Below are positions 1 through 13,610 of a stretch of 64,000 nucleotides of DNA, in pieces (position 1 is the first letter of the stretch; every line of letters begins with the position of its first letter). Source of the DNA: Bimastos eiseni (taxonomy: Eukaryota; Annelida; Clitellata; Crassiclitellata; Lumbricidae); contig OY365815.1 in the NCBI GenBank assembly GCA_959347315.1, positions 19,826,803-19,890,802 on the forward strand, written 5' to 3'. Position numbers and translations under genes: made by a program. The notes beneath the pieces are model-generated. The model saw only the letters and a program-made list of their open reading frames with translations. It had not been told where the DNA came from and ran no database searches.

Positions 1-3000
1 GTCTTAGAAACTAGCACAGGAAAATTCTAGCAAAAGCATGAGTGCTAGTTTCAATATTTCCAGGGTATATTCAAATTATGCAAAACAAAGAATTTTGATG
101 TCCGATACAAATATGAGTTGCAATCAAAATTGTATTCACAAGGTAAAAAGTTACAAAAGCCCTAAAGCTAAGCACACGACACAAACTTACTCATGACTGC
201 TGCATCACGTCAAAGCAGCTGTTTAAAGGCACCGTGTTACAAAAGACTATGGTGTCTAGAAAACTAAGGATGAGAATCCAGAGAAGCTATTATAGTGGGT
301 TGTGCCAAGGTTGAGAAAATATGAAATGCGGCACAGTGGGTGCATCAGGGTAAGACACTTTGAAAAGGTAGGACTAATTCTGAGTGGAATGCATGACGAA
401 TGACAGTCACAGAGACTTGAGACTTATGGAGAAAACCCTGATGAGTGATAAGCTACAGCTTTCGACAGGTGATGGTGAATGAGCGACGGGATGGCTATAG
501 ATGCACTGAGAATTTGATGAGTTCAAGAAAGATTGTTTTAAAATCGAAGCGAAGCGAAGCATGGTATATGAATCAATTAGAAATTTCAAGAAGAGAGAAG
601 CTACTGGGGAGCAGACAAGATAGGCAAGAGCATGACCAAGTAGAGCGGAACGATGTAAAGAGCGAGCGAAGACACGTAGACTTGAAGTGTTACAGAATCA
701 CAGGTCGTACGAGTTAGATGACAAGCAAATAGATATTTAAAACCGATGCTTACCTAAGACAAGACCAACATAAAACTGTACAAGCGAATCGTAACGTAAC
801 TCCTTCAAATAATCTTGATACGCTATTATGCTAAAACTGGTAACAAAAGGCCTAAAACTAAGGTTAATAGCGCTATGCACGCCAAAACATTGCATCGTAA
901 AGGAATAATAGTCAGCACTATCAATTTTTAGCAAAACAGACTACACCGATGCAAGCAAAAGAGGGAGATGATTCTTAATGCACGATGCCGTAACCTCAAT
1001 GAATATCAAATTTATATGATTAGAAATTAAGCGTAGGATTTAAATGAAAACAGGGTAAAAAGAGAAACACCCACTTCCAGACGTTTGTTCTTGGTGTTGC
1101 TATGTATACATTCAAATGACTAGCGCAATTTCACTCTAGCCCAAACAGCTCGTTGTGGTAAGCTAAGGGTAATCAGAGTTCAACGTATAAATTTAGCCAG
1201 TGCTCAGTAGGTGTCGTTTCTTTAATTTCTTCCCCTTCGGTTTTGTGAGATCATATTCGTGCAAAAGTCATGTAAATCTTCAAAATTTTCCAAGCACCCA
1301 CAAGGTCACGTCAGAGAGACCAGTTTAAGACCATGCGCTATACCAAATGAAGTCCGAAATGGCCAGGTTTATCTTCGTCCTGTCAGGCAGGGCTGTAAAA
1401 TTAGATTAAAACCCTGTTTATATGGTTTTTAAACCTAAAAGCCTCAAAAGTCACAAACTTAAGTTTTTACTTTTGAAATTCAAATGTTCTAAATTTATTA
1501 GAATTTTGATCAGAACAGAAATGTCAGGCCCCTAGGCAGAGAAATTCCAGGCTCTAGGCCTTTGCACAGCAGTCAAAGACCTCTTAGACGGAAGTTCAGT
1601 GGCAGAAAGTGGTAAGTACGATTATTTTTGTGGATGATACAGGCATACATGTATATCCACTGCTGGCTGGCACACAAATGCTGCTTTGGCTATAGGGTGT
1701 CATCATATCGCTTACATCTAAATTCGACAAAGACTAAATTCAGGTTGCTGGATAATAGGCAGCAACTTATAAAGCTTGACTTGGAGGATATGGCTATTAA
1801 ATTCCATAGAGTCACAATTTTTCATCTAGACCTACTAAGTTATAACCATGACCTTGGTATCTTGTTGAACCAGTAGCCTACCTTTCTTTGAACAACATCT
1901 GCATTGCCTTAGTGAAGATTGTCACTATTTGCTGTCAGTTTCGTGCTGTTGCACATTCGCTATTAAACAGCTACTGTTGTCCATGCCTCCACTACACTAC
2001 TTACAGCTTGATCACTGTTTAGCACTCTATTCTGCTCAGCCGGCTATCAGGTTGTCTTGTTTTGACCGTGTACTTTAATTGCAGAGCGCCCTATTGACCA
2101 GAAACAAAATAACCATGTCACAGGATATATGTTGCAGGTTCTGCATCAGCTTTCTGTCGGCCAGCGCATTGAATCTAGTGGTCTCTCTGGTCTAACAATA
2201 CCAACTTTCCTCTGCACCAGCCTACCTAATAGACCTCAGTCAGCTGGTGTTGTAGGCCTGATTTAGTCGCTCCCTTAGCTCTGCTGAGAGAGGGTTCTTG
2301 TGGCTCCATACAACAGCTATGCGAAACCACGTATTCTCGATCTGTGGTAGGCCATACTGTTTGGAATGGCCTTTCCTTGGAGTTAAATCTGCTCTCTATA
2401 CCATGTATTAGTACATTTTACGGCCATTTGATAATTTACCTTTTTACCCGAGCTGGAGCTGGGAGTGCTCTTTAATAGTTACCTTGAAAGGGCACTATAT
2501 ACATTTTTTAATGCATAAATTCCTCTGTTGACCACCACATATTCAAGCATTTAGCTACGGTAATTGAACACTTAACGACAAGCTGTATTGGTTTCTCAGT
2601 AACCTTAAGTACACTCTTGCTGTGAAAGGGTTAGTTTGTAAACGTTATATAGAATTCTCAATGTAGAAAGGTGCAGTGGACCACATGAACACAGTTGGTA
2701 GGCACGCCATATGTTGGATAACCATGTTAAGCAGGCCTACACACAAATATCTGCCAATCACAGACACATGCTTGGACAAGAATCATTGCTGACATCAACT
2801 CACAGCAGCTTCAGTACACCTGCCAATCAATCACATAAATGCAATGCGGACAAGACAAGAACCCAACAACTCTCTGGTCTGGTAGAAAATCTTGCCCACA
2901 CAGTTGTCCTTGACTTCTCTCATCATCACTTTTGCTTGTTTGTATGCATGTCTATCATCATCGTCATTGTCGTCGTCGAATCATCATCATCATCATCATC

Positions 3001-6000
3001 ATCGTTTACGATCAAATGGTTCCATAACAAAGCAAACTAGATCTGCCAATGAATATATTTAATGAAAAGTTAATCAAATCCCAAAGAGTTTGAACCATCA
3101 AAAAAACCACACAGATGTCCTTCTCAACACCTTGCAGTTCATTAAAAATCGACAATAATGTTTTCAAACATTTATATAAAATAATTATTGTTTGAACAAT
3201 GGTCTGATGTTATGGCAAACAAGATTTTAACAGAGACAACACAAAACCAGCTATTTCTTGTATTTAAATAAGTAAAACTACAACAAACATAAATAGTTAA
3301 TTGCTAAAAATAACTAGAGACAGCTGCTGTAGCAACATAAAAACAATCATTTGATCATAATCATGGCAACATATGCAATAGTAGACTAGATACACCATTA
3401 TCAACTACAATAATGTAGCAGGAGCAATAAAATGACCAATAACAATAACTACAATTATAATAATAATCACTTTTATGTATCATTATTAATACATTTGATG
3501 ACACTGTTTTCTTGAAACACAACAAGATTTGCTGACTAGGGCAAAGCCTTTTCAAACACAATCGAAATTTCACTATTTCATATAAAGATGACCCTTTAAA
3601 TCCAATCATATGATAAAACAACATAAAAATTATGTGGTACTGAAACAGAAGTATGGCATAAAGACAGCTTAATCCTTTGACATCCAGCAAATGTATTATA
3701 CATGGCTTAACACATGCAGACAAATAGTTGCGACTCACTGAATCTTGGTATAACACGAGATATTAAAATCGAGCTAAGAGGCTACTAGAAAGACATACAA
3801 ACATTAACTATAGTTGCAAATGAATTCACAAGATTATATTATATTTAAGAAATTATTTATTTGTCTAGCTGCACCTACAACAGCCCAATATCTTCTATCA
3901 CAAATTCTTTTCATAGTAACACATCATGTATAATTGCTGACAATGTCAAAAAATCACAAGAAGCATGTTATGTCAACCGATTTTTAATGACCAAATTTCT
4001 ATAAAAATTCATGTTTGTCTCCATTAAATATAACTGGGTGGAAGTCCAGCACAGCCATATTCTCATTGTGTGAAAAATCCTGGCCATGGACGAAATTCTT
4101 ACAACAATTAAGTTGTGCAAAATCACCCAATAAAAATATCCAGATGACCCTTCTGAGTATAAGACGGAAGAAGAAAAATCCACATATAACAGCCACCTTC
4201 TAGTCATCAGTCCACAATTCAGCATATGATTTTCACCCATAATCTAAGTACAGCCATGAGGAAGATAACATTATAACATGACATTCTCGTACTGCGTACT
4301 GACAAAGCCAATTAAAAATGCAACTGTTAAAATACTCAGGTGCTTCAAACCAAACACAAAGAACCACACTAATTCGATGAACTGCCAACAGTTAGATGTT
4401 ACAATCATATACCGAATAGCTACATCCAATGCTATAGCAAAGTGCTCTTTATTCGGCCACTCAATGCAGGCTGTGATGCACCTTTGCATCTTAGCATAAA
4501 GACAAATGGTACCAGCTAGAAAATAGACAGCTTGGCTCTGTTCCTAAGCAATTCTAATTGAACAGAACATTACAAGCAAAACTGTGTCATGGACAAAAAT
4601 TCATTCCAGTTGAGTGCAAGCCTAGTTGTTAAATATGGGGGCTATCAAGAATAATGGTCCCCATTCCTAATCAACGGCTGTAACTTTTATGATCCTATTC
4701 AGTCAATTAATTCCACTAGCCGATCTGACCATTATCATTCTGCCTGGTTTACAACATTGACTACTAATTTTAGTTCATAATTTGCTTCATGTAACACATA
4801 TGTAGATTTAAAAATTTGAAAAACTCACATTACAGTTTTATGAAATTCCCTACCTCCTAAGTCAAACATTTACCAGAAATCGATCTTTGCTTTTGAGGCT
4901 AATTAACATTTACAAAATACTATTACTGATTAAATCGCAGCCTATTCATGATTACACTTTACGTATATTCTCATTAAGTTATAAAAAATGTTAACACAGT
5001 AATTTAATTTGATTAACCTCTAACATAACTTGAACCACACCAGGTAATTTCCAGGCAAAAACCAATCAAATGACATTACGATTTTTGTTAAAACTCAGGA
5101 TTAACTTCTTCTGTGTATGTAAATGACTGTACAAACATGACACAATATGTAACATACAAAGTAACAAACGACGTTAATAGGTGATTCAGTTTTGTGAGAA
5201 CAACAGCCAAGACTCACATCTGTAGGCAACCACAATAAATAAATAAATTACAAAGGCAATTAGCTAGCTATATATTGAAAATATAATTATTCAGCATCCA
5301 GCTAAGAGCACACCATCAGCTAGTTTCACATACACGCTTACACACATTAAGACTAAGTGAGGCTGTGAAAGTGCTATTTGATTAGGTATTTAATTTTGTG
5401 TTCATAATTACTACTCTACCCTTGCCAGTTAGCTTGTATTATCTGTCTGAAGTTTAATCATAGCAAACAATACTGGTAAGCACTTAAATTTTGTGAGACC
5501 AGCAGTCAAGGCTCATGCTTAAGGGCAGCAACAACTGAGATACGTTAGTTTCCATAACTAATCTGTCAATTGTGCCACTTTCATCCATACAGAAAGGGTA
5601 AGATTAGCACCTTGCAAAGAGGGAACTTAGCACTAAGCATCATCATACGAGAGAGAATAGTGTAATAACCCTTTTAAATGTACAATTGTGGTAAACTTAT
5701 CACGTCACATATTTTTCATGCTTCAATTCCTCAGTTACTATATTTCATGATTCTTAGTAAGAAGCATCTCATTCTCTAAAGTAAGATAAAGCCAGGTAAT
5801 GTAAGAAAGACATTATCTGCTTACAGCGTAATAATGCAGAGTTGTGAAGCCGTAATGTGGGAGTTATCGGGTCGCTGTACGACAGTTATCACTCGGCATA
5901 TAGAAGAAAAGATTTATTTCTTTAGTCTTGATGAGTCAGCAGAAATTAGTGCACTTTCATATTGATGGGCTGCACATTAGGTTACTGTTTAAGTAACTTA

Positions 6001-8334
6001 AAATCAGGCCAAGGGCATAAAATGACATTCAACTTAATGGATGATTGATTTATTAATCCAATGATGGATTCAAAGGGAGTTGGATAACGATTATCTGTCC
6101 ATTACTCAAAATGCATGACTCTACCAAATCCATAGTTTACATAGCAAAACAATTACAGTAATGGTGTTAAATGTTTGAATGTAACACCACTACTATCATT
6201 GTTTTGCCTTAAGCCAGAGATCCATGTTTACTATAGAACTCATTAAACACAACTTTAATTTGACATGCAAATGTATAAATGAGTTCCCAGTCTCACTTGT
6301 AAGCAAAAGGCTACAGCACTGTTGTTCAACAGCTAGTCACCAAAAAGTAAAACTCTGCTGCAACAACATGAATGCAATCTGGAATATAAGTTAAATATAA
6401 TAAACTACATACAGCACAGATGGACAACCAAGCGCAAATGTAATTCTTACATGAGGAAACAATTACTACATCAGTTAAAAGAGCAGTGATAGCTCATAAA
6501 TAGAACAAAATGATAAATTAAACTGAGATTTCACACAATAAAGCAATTCAGAAAACGATGACTATTGCACACAAAACGCCTTAAGAAAGCTGGTAAATAC
6601 AAACTTTTTATATTTAAATATAAAATCTAAACAATTTTCTTTAAATAAAGACAATAAAACAAAATAAATTAGATCGTATATATGATAAATTTGCTAAGCC
6701 TGCATCTGTCTCTGAGAATTGTCAAATATTTAATGATGGCATCTGACAAACAATGTATGAATAAATGAACAGCTATAATATCATCATCATAAAAACTACT
6801 ACATATGCTTTTTAAGAAGTTCAGTTAATTCAAAATTTTCAACATCGATAGCTGCAGCATGCTTAACTTGGCTTTAAAATGATATTTAAACCTACTTCAA
6901 TGTCATGACGCAAACACTGTCCACGACAAAATGAAAGATCCGAACGATGCAAGTTTATCGAAACATGAATTCATAAATAATCAACATTAACTTGAACTAA
7001 TAATATATTGTGTAATTTAAAATAATTTACAGAATTATAAACCTTACAGAGTGGAAATTGATGACAACATTTCTAAGTCACTTATAGAAATAAAATCTAA
7101 CTTAAAATCGATCAGTCATATTCAAAACAAGCATCACTTGGGTTTCAACCATAGTAATGAAAGCCAACAAAAATATCATATTTGGTAGGAGCAGGCGAAA
7201 TTTTACTGATTTTTTTAACTGTAAAGAAGTGTTATTTGGCTTCCAAACACAGTAGACCTTCTATTTAAATTCTGCATCACCATCAATGCTGTTCTAGTAA
7301 GACCTTGTGAGATTCAGCATCTTAAAAGTATTTCAGTTAACATGTATGGCACCTCTGTACAGATGACCAGTCAGTAATTAGATATCTATTAATGCAACAC
7401 TACCTAGCACTGTATATCAATACATTTTTGATTGGCAAATTGAATTTATATGGCTTTCAGTAAAGGTTTCCAACATCTTCAACATCTGCAACGATAAAGA
7501 ACAAACCCTGTAACTTGCTGAGATTAACACAAGCTATGCTGAAACCTGCAGCACACGAGACTCATCTTCCCACAGCACTGTATCTTATCAAACAAAATTA
7601 ATATCCCAATTAGGATAACATTAAAACTAGTGATTGGTACTCACTGCAAGTGAATTCACTTGAATAAGTTACAGTGCACGTACATTTTAAAAATGGTCTT
7701 AACATTGGGACTCCTGAGATTCATTGCTACACAAACATGGTGTATTGCTAAAATGCCAGGCATTTTTTGCTTAAGCAAACACAAAAGTTAATACAACATA
7801 AATAGTCTTATAAACAATTCTAAAAAATCAGTGGGTCAATGGAGGGATGAATTGAATACATTCATTATTTTGACTTTAAATACAATATACAAAAGAAATA
7901 ATTTAAAATAAATAGCTCAGCTCAACATACATGCACCCACAGTTGTGCACATCTGCTGTCTTCAAATGACACACAACCTGCAAATATGCGGGTTGAGAGA
8001 GTAATTAACAAAGTGCAACCATATAGTATAATTAATTTATATTCTCAAACACACTGTAAACGAAACTGTTGAAAGAATATTTTTGGGAAAGCAGAACTGT
8101 ATATTATATGATACCATATTATGACGTCTATTTCTCACAAAATTGCTATAACAGCAACATTTTAGCAGCCATTAATTGCTCTTCTTGCATCTGCTATGTG
8201 AATTTGAATCTCTGAAACCACCACAGTAATGTCCTGTGCAAATGATAAACTGGAATAAGACCAGTTACAGTTCAGGTATTGTATTTTCTACCACTTCCAA
8301 ACTGTTACCTTTTGACATTAGATACATTAAAAAT
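1..8334. other. AT-rich stretch with no recognised gene
   Basis: I see no open frame here that resembles a known protein or joins to others through plausible splice sites; the longest frames (up to about 130 codons) have low-complexity or hydrophobic random composition. The stretch includes a short ATC triplet run near 2983-3004 and two loosely similar 45-base segments near 5190 and 5487. Part of the region next to the SPSB gene may be its 3' untranslated region, but I could not fix a polyadenylation site. Confidence 0.5.
2983..3004. repeat. (ATC)n microsatellite
   Basis: About seven uninterrupted ATC triplets, preceded by imperfect ATC/GTC units. It makes a serine-rich false frame on the plus strand. 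Confidence 0.85.
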
Positions 8335-8344
8335 GATATGGAGT

Positions 8345-8740
8345 GTGGTGCTATATGGATCAGAAACATGGACCATGAGGAAGGAAGACATCACAAGATT
8401 AGAGGCCTTCGAGATGTGGATATGGTGAAAGATGGAGAGTCAAGTGGATGGAACGCATTACAAATGAAGAGATACAACAGATCGTGGATGAAAAAAGATC
8501 AGTGATAGGAATAATTAGAAGCTGATAGAGAAAATGGTTGGGCCACATAATGAGGAGAGACTGCCTTCTAAGAACTACAACTGAGGACAGAATGGAAGGG
8601 AAGACAAAAGATAGATGGAGAATAAAGTAATTGGATTGAATGATGAGAGTTACAGCAAATTGAACGCAAGAGCTGGAAAACGTGACGAATGGCGACACTG
8701 GATATATGAACCTGTCTAGGAGGGCAGGGAACCAAAATAA
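8345..8740 (+). mobile_element. RTE-like non-LTR retrotransposon, 3' fragment
   Basis: The plus strand translates, with several stops and frame changes, into the typical end of an RTE-type LINE polyprotein. It reads VVLYGSETWTMRKED, then ITRLEAFEMW, then in another frame ERITNEEIQQIVDEKRS, RKWLGHIMRRD and EDRMEGKTKDRW, ending near a WRHWIYEP-like segment. The YGSETW, LEAFEMW and WLGH-RRD blocks are characteristic of this terminus. No intact frame remains, so it is a dead 5'-truncated copy. A second copy of the same kind lies at 32590-33115. Confidence 0.75.
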
Positions 8741-10507
8741 TAAGACATAATTAATTTGCTATTTACCTTTTATCGCTAACAAATTGTTAATCAACAACAG
8801 GCTGAACATCATATTAACTAACCCGTTATTTAACTAACTTGTTCTTCAAATCATCAGTGAGATATTAATGATGCCTGGCTGATATGATGCAATAATTGTT
8901 CATGCTTCATGTAGTTGTTCGTACAGCCAATTTTATTAACATTCACAAAATCTAAAATACCTAAGCAGTGTCATATCACATCAAAATCAGATGATTGACA
9001 AAATCTGAGTAAATTAATTATGCTTTGATTACGATTTTACTAAAACGATATGTTGATAAAGAGCATGAAAATGAGAAATTGTAAAACAGGATATTGCAAG
9101 AAAACAATCATAAATTTTTCCCTGGAAAGCTTCCAGTCTTCCACATACCAATTCCTTGGCTGAACCCTTGAAGCAATAATAGCACATATGGTGCATATGC
9201 ACCATAAAACAAGACTCTTGAGCTGCATGGCCATGAGACAAGTAGTTTCACAGGATGCACTGGAGTTCAAACCAAACAGTGTAACGCAACCAGATATTTA
9301 AACTGCCTTTAAGAAATCACCAAATATGGTTGAAATGCTATTTATCAGACCATCTACATATCCTATATGACTAGGAGCTTTTCTGTCAACGAATATTAAA
9401 AAGGTTACACAATATGCAAGCCGTTGCTTCAAAAATCACTATAGAGACCATAAAATACGACTAGGATACAAAGCACACAAAATGACTAGGGCAAGCTCAT
9501 ATAACTTTAAAATACCACCAGTGCTAAACAACTGAAATTAATTAACAAAATTATTAAGCAATACTTTGTATTCTCAGAGACATCTTGTAATTAGAGTATG
9601 TCAGTAACTCGTACAATTCTAGAAATAATTAAATTTGGTCATCAATGAGAGACAAAGTCAATCTGCCTGTGTTGAATGGAAGCTGTTAACCACAAAACCT
9701 CAACTACCAAAGATAGCTGTCTCTTCGCTGAAGATTTAATTCCAAAGCATAATTAAATAAAACATACAATAAAACTTAATAAACCTGTGCTTCACTGCAG
9801 AGACTCTAGAAATGTCAGATAAGTAATTAAGTAAAAAAAACACTCATTGCTTCAATGACGTGTTTCTAAAAACTGATTTCATATAAACTGAATTTTAACA
9901 ACGACACATTTTATCTCAGGATATACAGAAAAAACAGGTAGCTGTGATAATAAATTTCAGCAGATACACTAACAACATCAAGGGACCAACACATTTTCAA
10001 ACCAATTCCATGACATGCTGTCTGACCACAAAAATAGGTTTCATATTTGGTCTTTTGCAACCAAACAGGGCATAAATGCAAATCATTGACACTGAACAAT
10101 GTCAAATGCTTCAGTAAGGACGCTAGCAACGCTGCCACCACTAACACTGAACTGACACCAATGCCATTGGAGCTGTCACAACTGACACTGATAGTCAGCT
10201 ACATGGACAATTGGACATGATATATGCTGATGAACCTAATAACAGCACAGACAGACCAATGCAGCACATATCACTACTATGACATGACAAGGAACGATGC
10301 AAATACCGGATATGTTAGCAGCAGGTATCCAAATCAGATTGGACAACCCGATCACGCTTGTTTTTCTGTGTGTCACATAAGAGCAATTGTGACAGGTAAA
10401 CACAGATCTATGATGTATCTCCCGAAAAAGTCAAAAGTTCAGTGTTTCTGTCATCGTCTGAAGCATGAAAGAATTTACGCACAATGACACTGGCTGGACA
10501 ACATTGG

Positions 10508-13500
10508 CTACTGATAGAGAAGATACATCTGAAGGCAGATAGGCAGCGGGAGCTTGTGGATTTCTTGAAGTCTGTTATTTCCTATCTGTTGCCGGATGGC
10601 TCTACGACACAAGTCCATTAGCGGTAATGGTTCAGCTACAAAACATACAAAGACAGACAATGTCATGTTCAAGAAATACAATGCAGACCAATAATTACAT
10701 TCTGAAGAAGCAAAAATAACATTTTCATAGATCAATAGGTGTAAACTTAAAATTCAAAACCATATATACTGCTGATAGGCAAATAAGAAATTATAACATT
10801 AGACAAGTATTTGGTATCTAAACAACTCTGCTAGACAAAGCTGGTCAACACAGACTATGGTTTGGACATGTAGACAAAGACGGAGAATCCCACACAATAC
10901 ACTACACTCCCGATTCAAAGTAAAAAGAAAAAAACAAAGGCAGACGAAAACCATGATGAATAGTCGACATAAATGACGACATAACATCGCTTGGACTGAG
11001 CGCAATAGACTTGACGAGTGACCGAGAACAGTGTAGATCTTTCGTTCGTGCACATCACCACCAGACAGCTGAGGTCGGGAACCGATGATCATGTTGATGA
11101 TGAAGCCAAAATTACTTTCACTTATTGCAGCCACACAAATAATATGGAGAATGTAGATTCTTAACTGGTATAATAACTTCAATAGAGTATGTATCACTTC
11201 CATCAGATGGGATTGATACAGAATGTTCGATCACTCATTTACAAAGCCAGTAATGGAGACTAAATATGATTGACTTATATTAACTTATAGCAATTTTATC
11301 TTCTTTATAGGACACACATACATATATACATATATATACTTTGGGTTCATATTTGTTACATAGTCATAAAAAATTGTCAATTTTTTAATCAGCTATAAAA
11401 ACTCATCAATATAAAGTAAAGGTTCTACCACAAGTCTTTGAAGACTAAATATGCAGTTATAAATATGCAGTTATAAATCAGACACTAGAGCTAGTAAGGC
11501 TTAGCATGCGAGAAATGGAGACAAACGAAAGTATATGAAAACTAGGCTAGATTGGGCTAGACTGGGTAATGACCATAGGACCTGAAGTGGGTTACAAAAG
11601 TTAAAGCAATAACATGGGTTTTTCGGGACCCTCTTTTATCTGATAGATGGCGCAATCGTTCGATTTCCTTAAGAGATTTCTGATAACATATCATTGATGA
11701 TGTAAACTTGCCGGAGTGGATCTCGTCAAGGAGGACTCGTTCAAGTGGTCAAACGATATTTATTTTTGGGGATTTTTGTCAATTTTTTTTCTCAATTTTT
11801 AGTTATGTCCATAAAAATTTGATATATTGCATTGTCATGCAAGTCTGAAATGTGTGCAAAATTTGAGCTGTGTAGGTCAATGGGAACATACCTAAAAAAA
11901 GAGTTGAAAGATTATGGTCCGACCGTGACAAAGTTTACGCAAGCCAAGTTACATAACAGAGAGGAAAAAGGACAAATATGGACGAGGCACATAGCAGAGA
12001 AAATTGGCATAACTGCACTTCTCAAATTGTATAACAATAGAGCACTAACTAGAACAATATCCAAGGCACTTTCACATAGGATACATGCTTTTAAACACTG
12101 TTTTAAAATAATTTATGCCAAAAAAGTCAGCCATTGCTCGAAGTCCATTGCATGTAGTGAGCAAAATGCGTTAATTTGACTAGTACCTCTAGTTTGGTCA
12201 TGTGCTTTAGTTTCTGGAGCTATTGTTTACGGATGAACCAAAGCTCGATGCGCCCAAGTTTCATAGCACTCTGCATTATTCGGACTCGGACAAACAATGG
12301 GTCCAAGTTTTAATAAAAATCAGCTCTCAAATTTTCTGTCTTGAAAAAAAAATCGAAATTTCTTATTACAACATGACAATTAACCTAACTAAAAAAACAT
12401 ATACTGTCACTAGTAGTACTTACTAGTTCTTATTGTAAACTGAGGCAAAAAATTATTAAAATTGTGCAAACAGCCAAGCTAAAAATCGGGAGCAAGAGAC
12501 TTCGTTAAATATCAAAACTTGGACTCGGTACAACTCAACTAGTAAAACTCTGTACTTGGCAGGAAATTGACACTAGGTTCATCTCTACTGTTGTTCTTGC
12601 TTTTCGGGTGGCAGACCCCTCGATGCTATTTATCTCTCTAGATTATAAAACATCAACTGCATCTCATTCTCAGTTGCTCTTCAAAAACTTAGAAGAAGTT
12701 GTAAATGACACATTTTGATGCTCTGGTTGCTGATGACATTCAAGATTATCACAAACTTGGATAACAAGCAGCCTAAGATACACCAGTAATTATCATTTAA
12801 TTATAAATAAAGCTACTTCTATTACCAACGAATATACCAGAAAATAGTAATTAAAAAATCTGAATACGTACGATCAAGGCCACCGACGTACAAGAGGGTA
12901 ACTTCACAATGTCCCCAGACAGCGCTCACTATCGGATAAAGTTTCTTTCCTTTCAGATCACGAAAAGCTACTCCCAAATACTGTCCCTCTGCGGCAAAGC
13001 TCAGTGTTCCTTCATCCATATCAAGAATGACTAAAAATTTATCTGGCACTACAAAGTTTTCGTCCATGTCAAGAATCCGCGGATATGTTATACCTTGGTT
13101 GTTTTTCGCATCATAGTACAATTTATTCCTTACAAGGTCCCAGCCCCATGACTCGCAGTTACTACCAACCAACGACTGGTAGCCGACGCAGTGCAATGGT
13201 GCTTCCTTTGTTGCTATACCGACTACAGCATGCGTGCCACGCTGCCGAGTGCTCCAGTTGATCTCCCACACATGGAGTCCACGTGTGTAGCCAACCCGTC
13301 CACGAATGCAGTCTGTGCTCTGCGCAACCGGGTGCCGATGGAACGTCAACCGGTCGTCATCCTTGACGAAGATGTTAAGCGATCGGTCATCTGGATTCCA
13401 TGTGTTCGCATTGCGTATGTCTTCACTAGCCGGTGCCATCTCAAGCAGGGCATCGAGTCGGCTCGGCTTCTGAAAGTCGGGGTTGTAGATGTAGTCGTGG

Positions 13501-13565
13501 TTGAGTGACCTGTAGCTCGGCTCCCTGGCTATCGACTTTGTGCCACCCGATACCTTCTGACCCAT
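10508..13565 (-). CDS. SPSB1: SPRY domain-containing SOCS box protein, SPSB1/SPSB4 orthologue (two coding exons)
   Basis: Substrate-recognition subunit of an Elongin B/C-Cullin-5 ubiquitin ligase; the family binds (D/E)(I/L)NNN motifs in targets such as VASA, Par-4 and iNOS. Coding exons are 13565-12872 and 10635-10508. The donor GTACGT at 12871 and acceptor TTTTGTAG join to give [16 protein letters not shown], and the total is 273 residues, the length of human SPSB1. SPRY spans about residues 55-232; the peptide-pocket tyrosine (VGY, Y129) and the VW pair (V216-W217) are kept. The SOCS box (about 233-273) has a BC box, [10 protein letters not shown], a Cul5-box LPLP and the terminal LYQ. The start MGQK is the family start; an in-frame ATG six codons upstream (13583) is less likely. 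Similarity to SPSB1 and SPSB4 is about equal, suggesting a single pre-duplication gene (fly gustavus type). The intron holds a LINE scrap on the other strand. Divergent from AP2M1. Confidence 0.96.
10855..11075 (+). mobile_element. Non-LTR retrotransposon 3' fragment in the SPSB intron
   Basis: One plus-strand frame with three stops reads [17 protein letters not shown], a K/R-rich stretch with GRRKP, then [13 protein letters not shown] and [10 protein letters not shown]. The order W-FGH, KGRRKP, I-D-LGL, SDRE-WR is the usual C-terminal tail of LINE-encoded reverse transcriptases. It lies antisense to SPSB within its intron. Confidence 0.65.
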
Positions 13566-13610
13566 CTTCACAGATGCCAACATAGGTGAAATCTATGTCA
13601 CGACTGTATT
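13566..13610 (-). other. Probable 5' UTR part of the SPSB exon
   Basis: On the minus strand a pyrimidine-containing acceptor, TGTTCTTCAG, ends at 13611, 45 bases before the MGQK start. This suggests an upstream non-coding exon spliced to the main coding exon. The first exon itself was not located. Confidence 0.35.

Noticed and set aside
2711..3040. 109-codon frame ending in a serine run
   Set aside because: The serine run is the ATC microsatellite and the rest has no recognisable domain.
3361..3756. 131-codon minus-strand frame rich in Leu, Cys and Tyr
   Set aside because: Random hydrophobic composition typical of AT-rich DNA; no homologue recognised and no splice support.
11832..12179. 115-codon plus-strand frame in the SPSB intron
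   Set aside because: No recognisable domain; no coding partner exons. Possibly an unclassified repeat, but unsupported.
13191..13508. Plus-strand 105-codon open frame
   Set aside because: Antisense shadow of the SPSB SPRY exon.
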